Positions 63,411 through 64,000 of a stretch of DNA of 64,000 nt are shown here, piece after piece. This DNA comes from CAVVUC01 sp963751395. GTDB taxonomy: Bacteria > Verrucomicrobiota > Verrucomicrobiia > Chthoniobacterales > Chthoniobacteraceae. The notes under the pieces were generated by a model, which was not told the origin of the DNA, did no database searches, and saw only the letters and a list, made by a program, of their open reading frames with translations. The DNA lies in contig CAVVUC010000002.1 in the NCBI GenBank assembly GCA_963751395.1, positions 310,001 to 374,000 on the forward strand, read 5' to 3'. The position numbers and the translations under genes were made by a program. Position 1 is the stretch's first letter, and every line of letters starts with the position of its first letter.

Positions 63411-63691
63411 GGAGCGGGTGTTGGGGATGGGTTCTGATTTACGGTGACCGTGTAACCATTCTTGGCCAGGACATCTTTCATCTTCTCATTCTTCACGGAC
63501 ACGGAGGCCATGTCCTTGAGAATGTTGGTGCCGATTTGCTGGCTCATGTTGCCTCGGTTGATTTCGTTTTGTTGATTCTGGGCTTCCACTTGCAAGCGCT
63601 GATTCGACTGCCCGAGCGCGATGACGGCGATGCTCAGAATGAGGCACGCCGAGGCGAGGGCCACGGTTATGTAAAACTGCATGGGTTTCAT
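63407..63691 (-). CDS. Small membrane protein with coiled coil (first gene)
   Basis: A 94-residue protein: MKPMQFYITVALASACLILS then IAVIALGQSNQRLQVEAQNQ, one membrane helix and a coiled tail, ending SPTPAP. It is coupled to the second small gene by 4 bases. Layout (one helix, coiled coil, Pro-rich end) is shared by both. Confidence 0.65.
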   Translation of the reverse strand: MKPMQFYITVALASACLILSIAVIALGQSNQRLQVEAQNQQNEINRGNMSQQIGTNILKDMASVSVKNEKMKDVLAKNGYTVTVNQNPSPTPAP

Positions 63692-64000
63692 CAGCGGGAT
63701 TTTTCCTAAATGATTTGCTCCCAGTCAAGTATCGACTTTGAAAGAGATTTCTAATCTGGAGGCGCGGGGACTTCGTTACCGTCTCTTGGAGACGGCTCAA
63801 ATTGCGTGGTCGCTGCGCAACGAGGAACTCGAACCGGATTGTCATTAACAGTAGCGTCAAGCTGTCTGGATCGACTTGCGCCGCTATGTCATTGGCCGCA
63901 GCGGCGCTGCAAACGGGCATAGGGATCCTCTTTGGAGCAACTCAGGTGACATGAAGGACTTTTGGGCTGCTGGCTGTTGTCTGGATTAGACTGTTGCAAA
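63692..64000. other. End of the window, no gene seen
   Basis: About 310 bases. A small hairpin CCGTCTC-TTG-GAGACGG stands at 63779-63795. No credible coding frame; readable frames here are on the wrong strand for codon bias or too short. Confidence 0.45.

Overview
The window looks like a chromosomal segment of a Verrucomicrobiota bacterium, possibly near Chthoniobacter/Spartobacteria. That placement is an inference from content: PEP-CTERM tails of the VPEPS...LLALRRRKR type, an autotransporter-associated beta-strand protein, exported proteins with a DFDGMPNLLEYALG-type C-terminal module, stacked VWA/DUF58 genes, many palindromic intergenic repeats, and high GC with GC-rich third codon positions. 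No rRNA or tRNA gene was seen.

Layout. 1-2.4 kb: 3' part of an exported beta-propeller/Ig protein, then a scrambled patch (5' piece of a second dprA, two PEP-CTERM tails, a VapBC-type pair). 2.4-6.1 kb: dprA-topB. 6.1-10.2 kb (minus): mcsA-mcsB-clpC, the arginine-phosphorylation branch of regulated proteolysis. 10.3-11.9 kb: ilvE and a LolD-like ABC ATPase. 12.0-14.2 kb: GH3 glycosidase with an amber codon near its start. 14.2-17.6 kb (minus): tig-clpP-clpX. 17.7-23.8 kb: a GT87-type membrane protein, rpmI-rplT-pheS-pheT, and a probable 6S RNA with terminator. 24-28.1 kb: PAS/SpoIIE phosphatase, HAD phosphatase, small protein, RsmB-type methyltransferase. 28.1-39 kb: accessory region with repeats, a GH28 enzyme, three pilin-like genes, a group II intron that cuts an autotransporter-type gene, and a 7-bp tandem array. 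39.3-44.3 kb: DUF4160/DUF2442 pair, glutamate dehydrogenase, murJ, tsaC/sua5. 44.3-45.8 kb: an insertion sequence with a 16-bp target duplication. 45.8-49.5 kb: S1/P1 nuclease, TPR and HEAT-like proteins, and an anti-sigma-like pair. 49.6-55.8 kb: dnaG-rpoD and a PHP-glycosyltransferase fusion. 56-63.7 kb: an rsmB 3' fragment, the DUF58/BatA-like/VWA cluster, cca and two small membrane proteins.

Most striking points. (1) Seven single-base +1 shifts fall in three genes of one pathway (clpC four, mcsB two, clpX one). Nearly all other core genes are open; one VWA gene has a -1 shift. Removing one base per site restores full-length products with all motifs. This is either clustered sequence error or undescribed +1 recoding of the Clp/McsB system. 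(2) Tandem repeats of many different sequences all have a 7-bp unit, and some are read in frame inside dnaG, pheT, tsaC and a BatA-like gene. (3) Short gene-end duplications with mainly synonymous divergence (dprA 5' end, rsmB 3' end) suggest past recombination with a related lineage.
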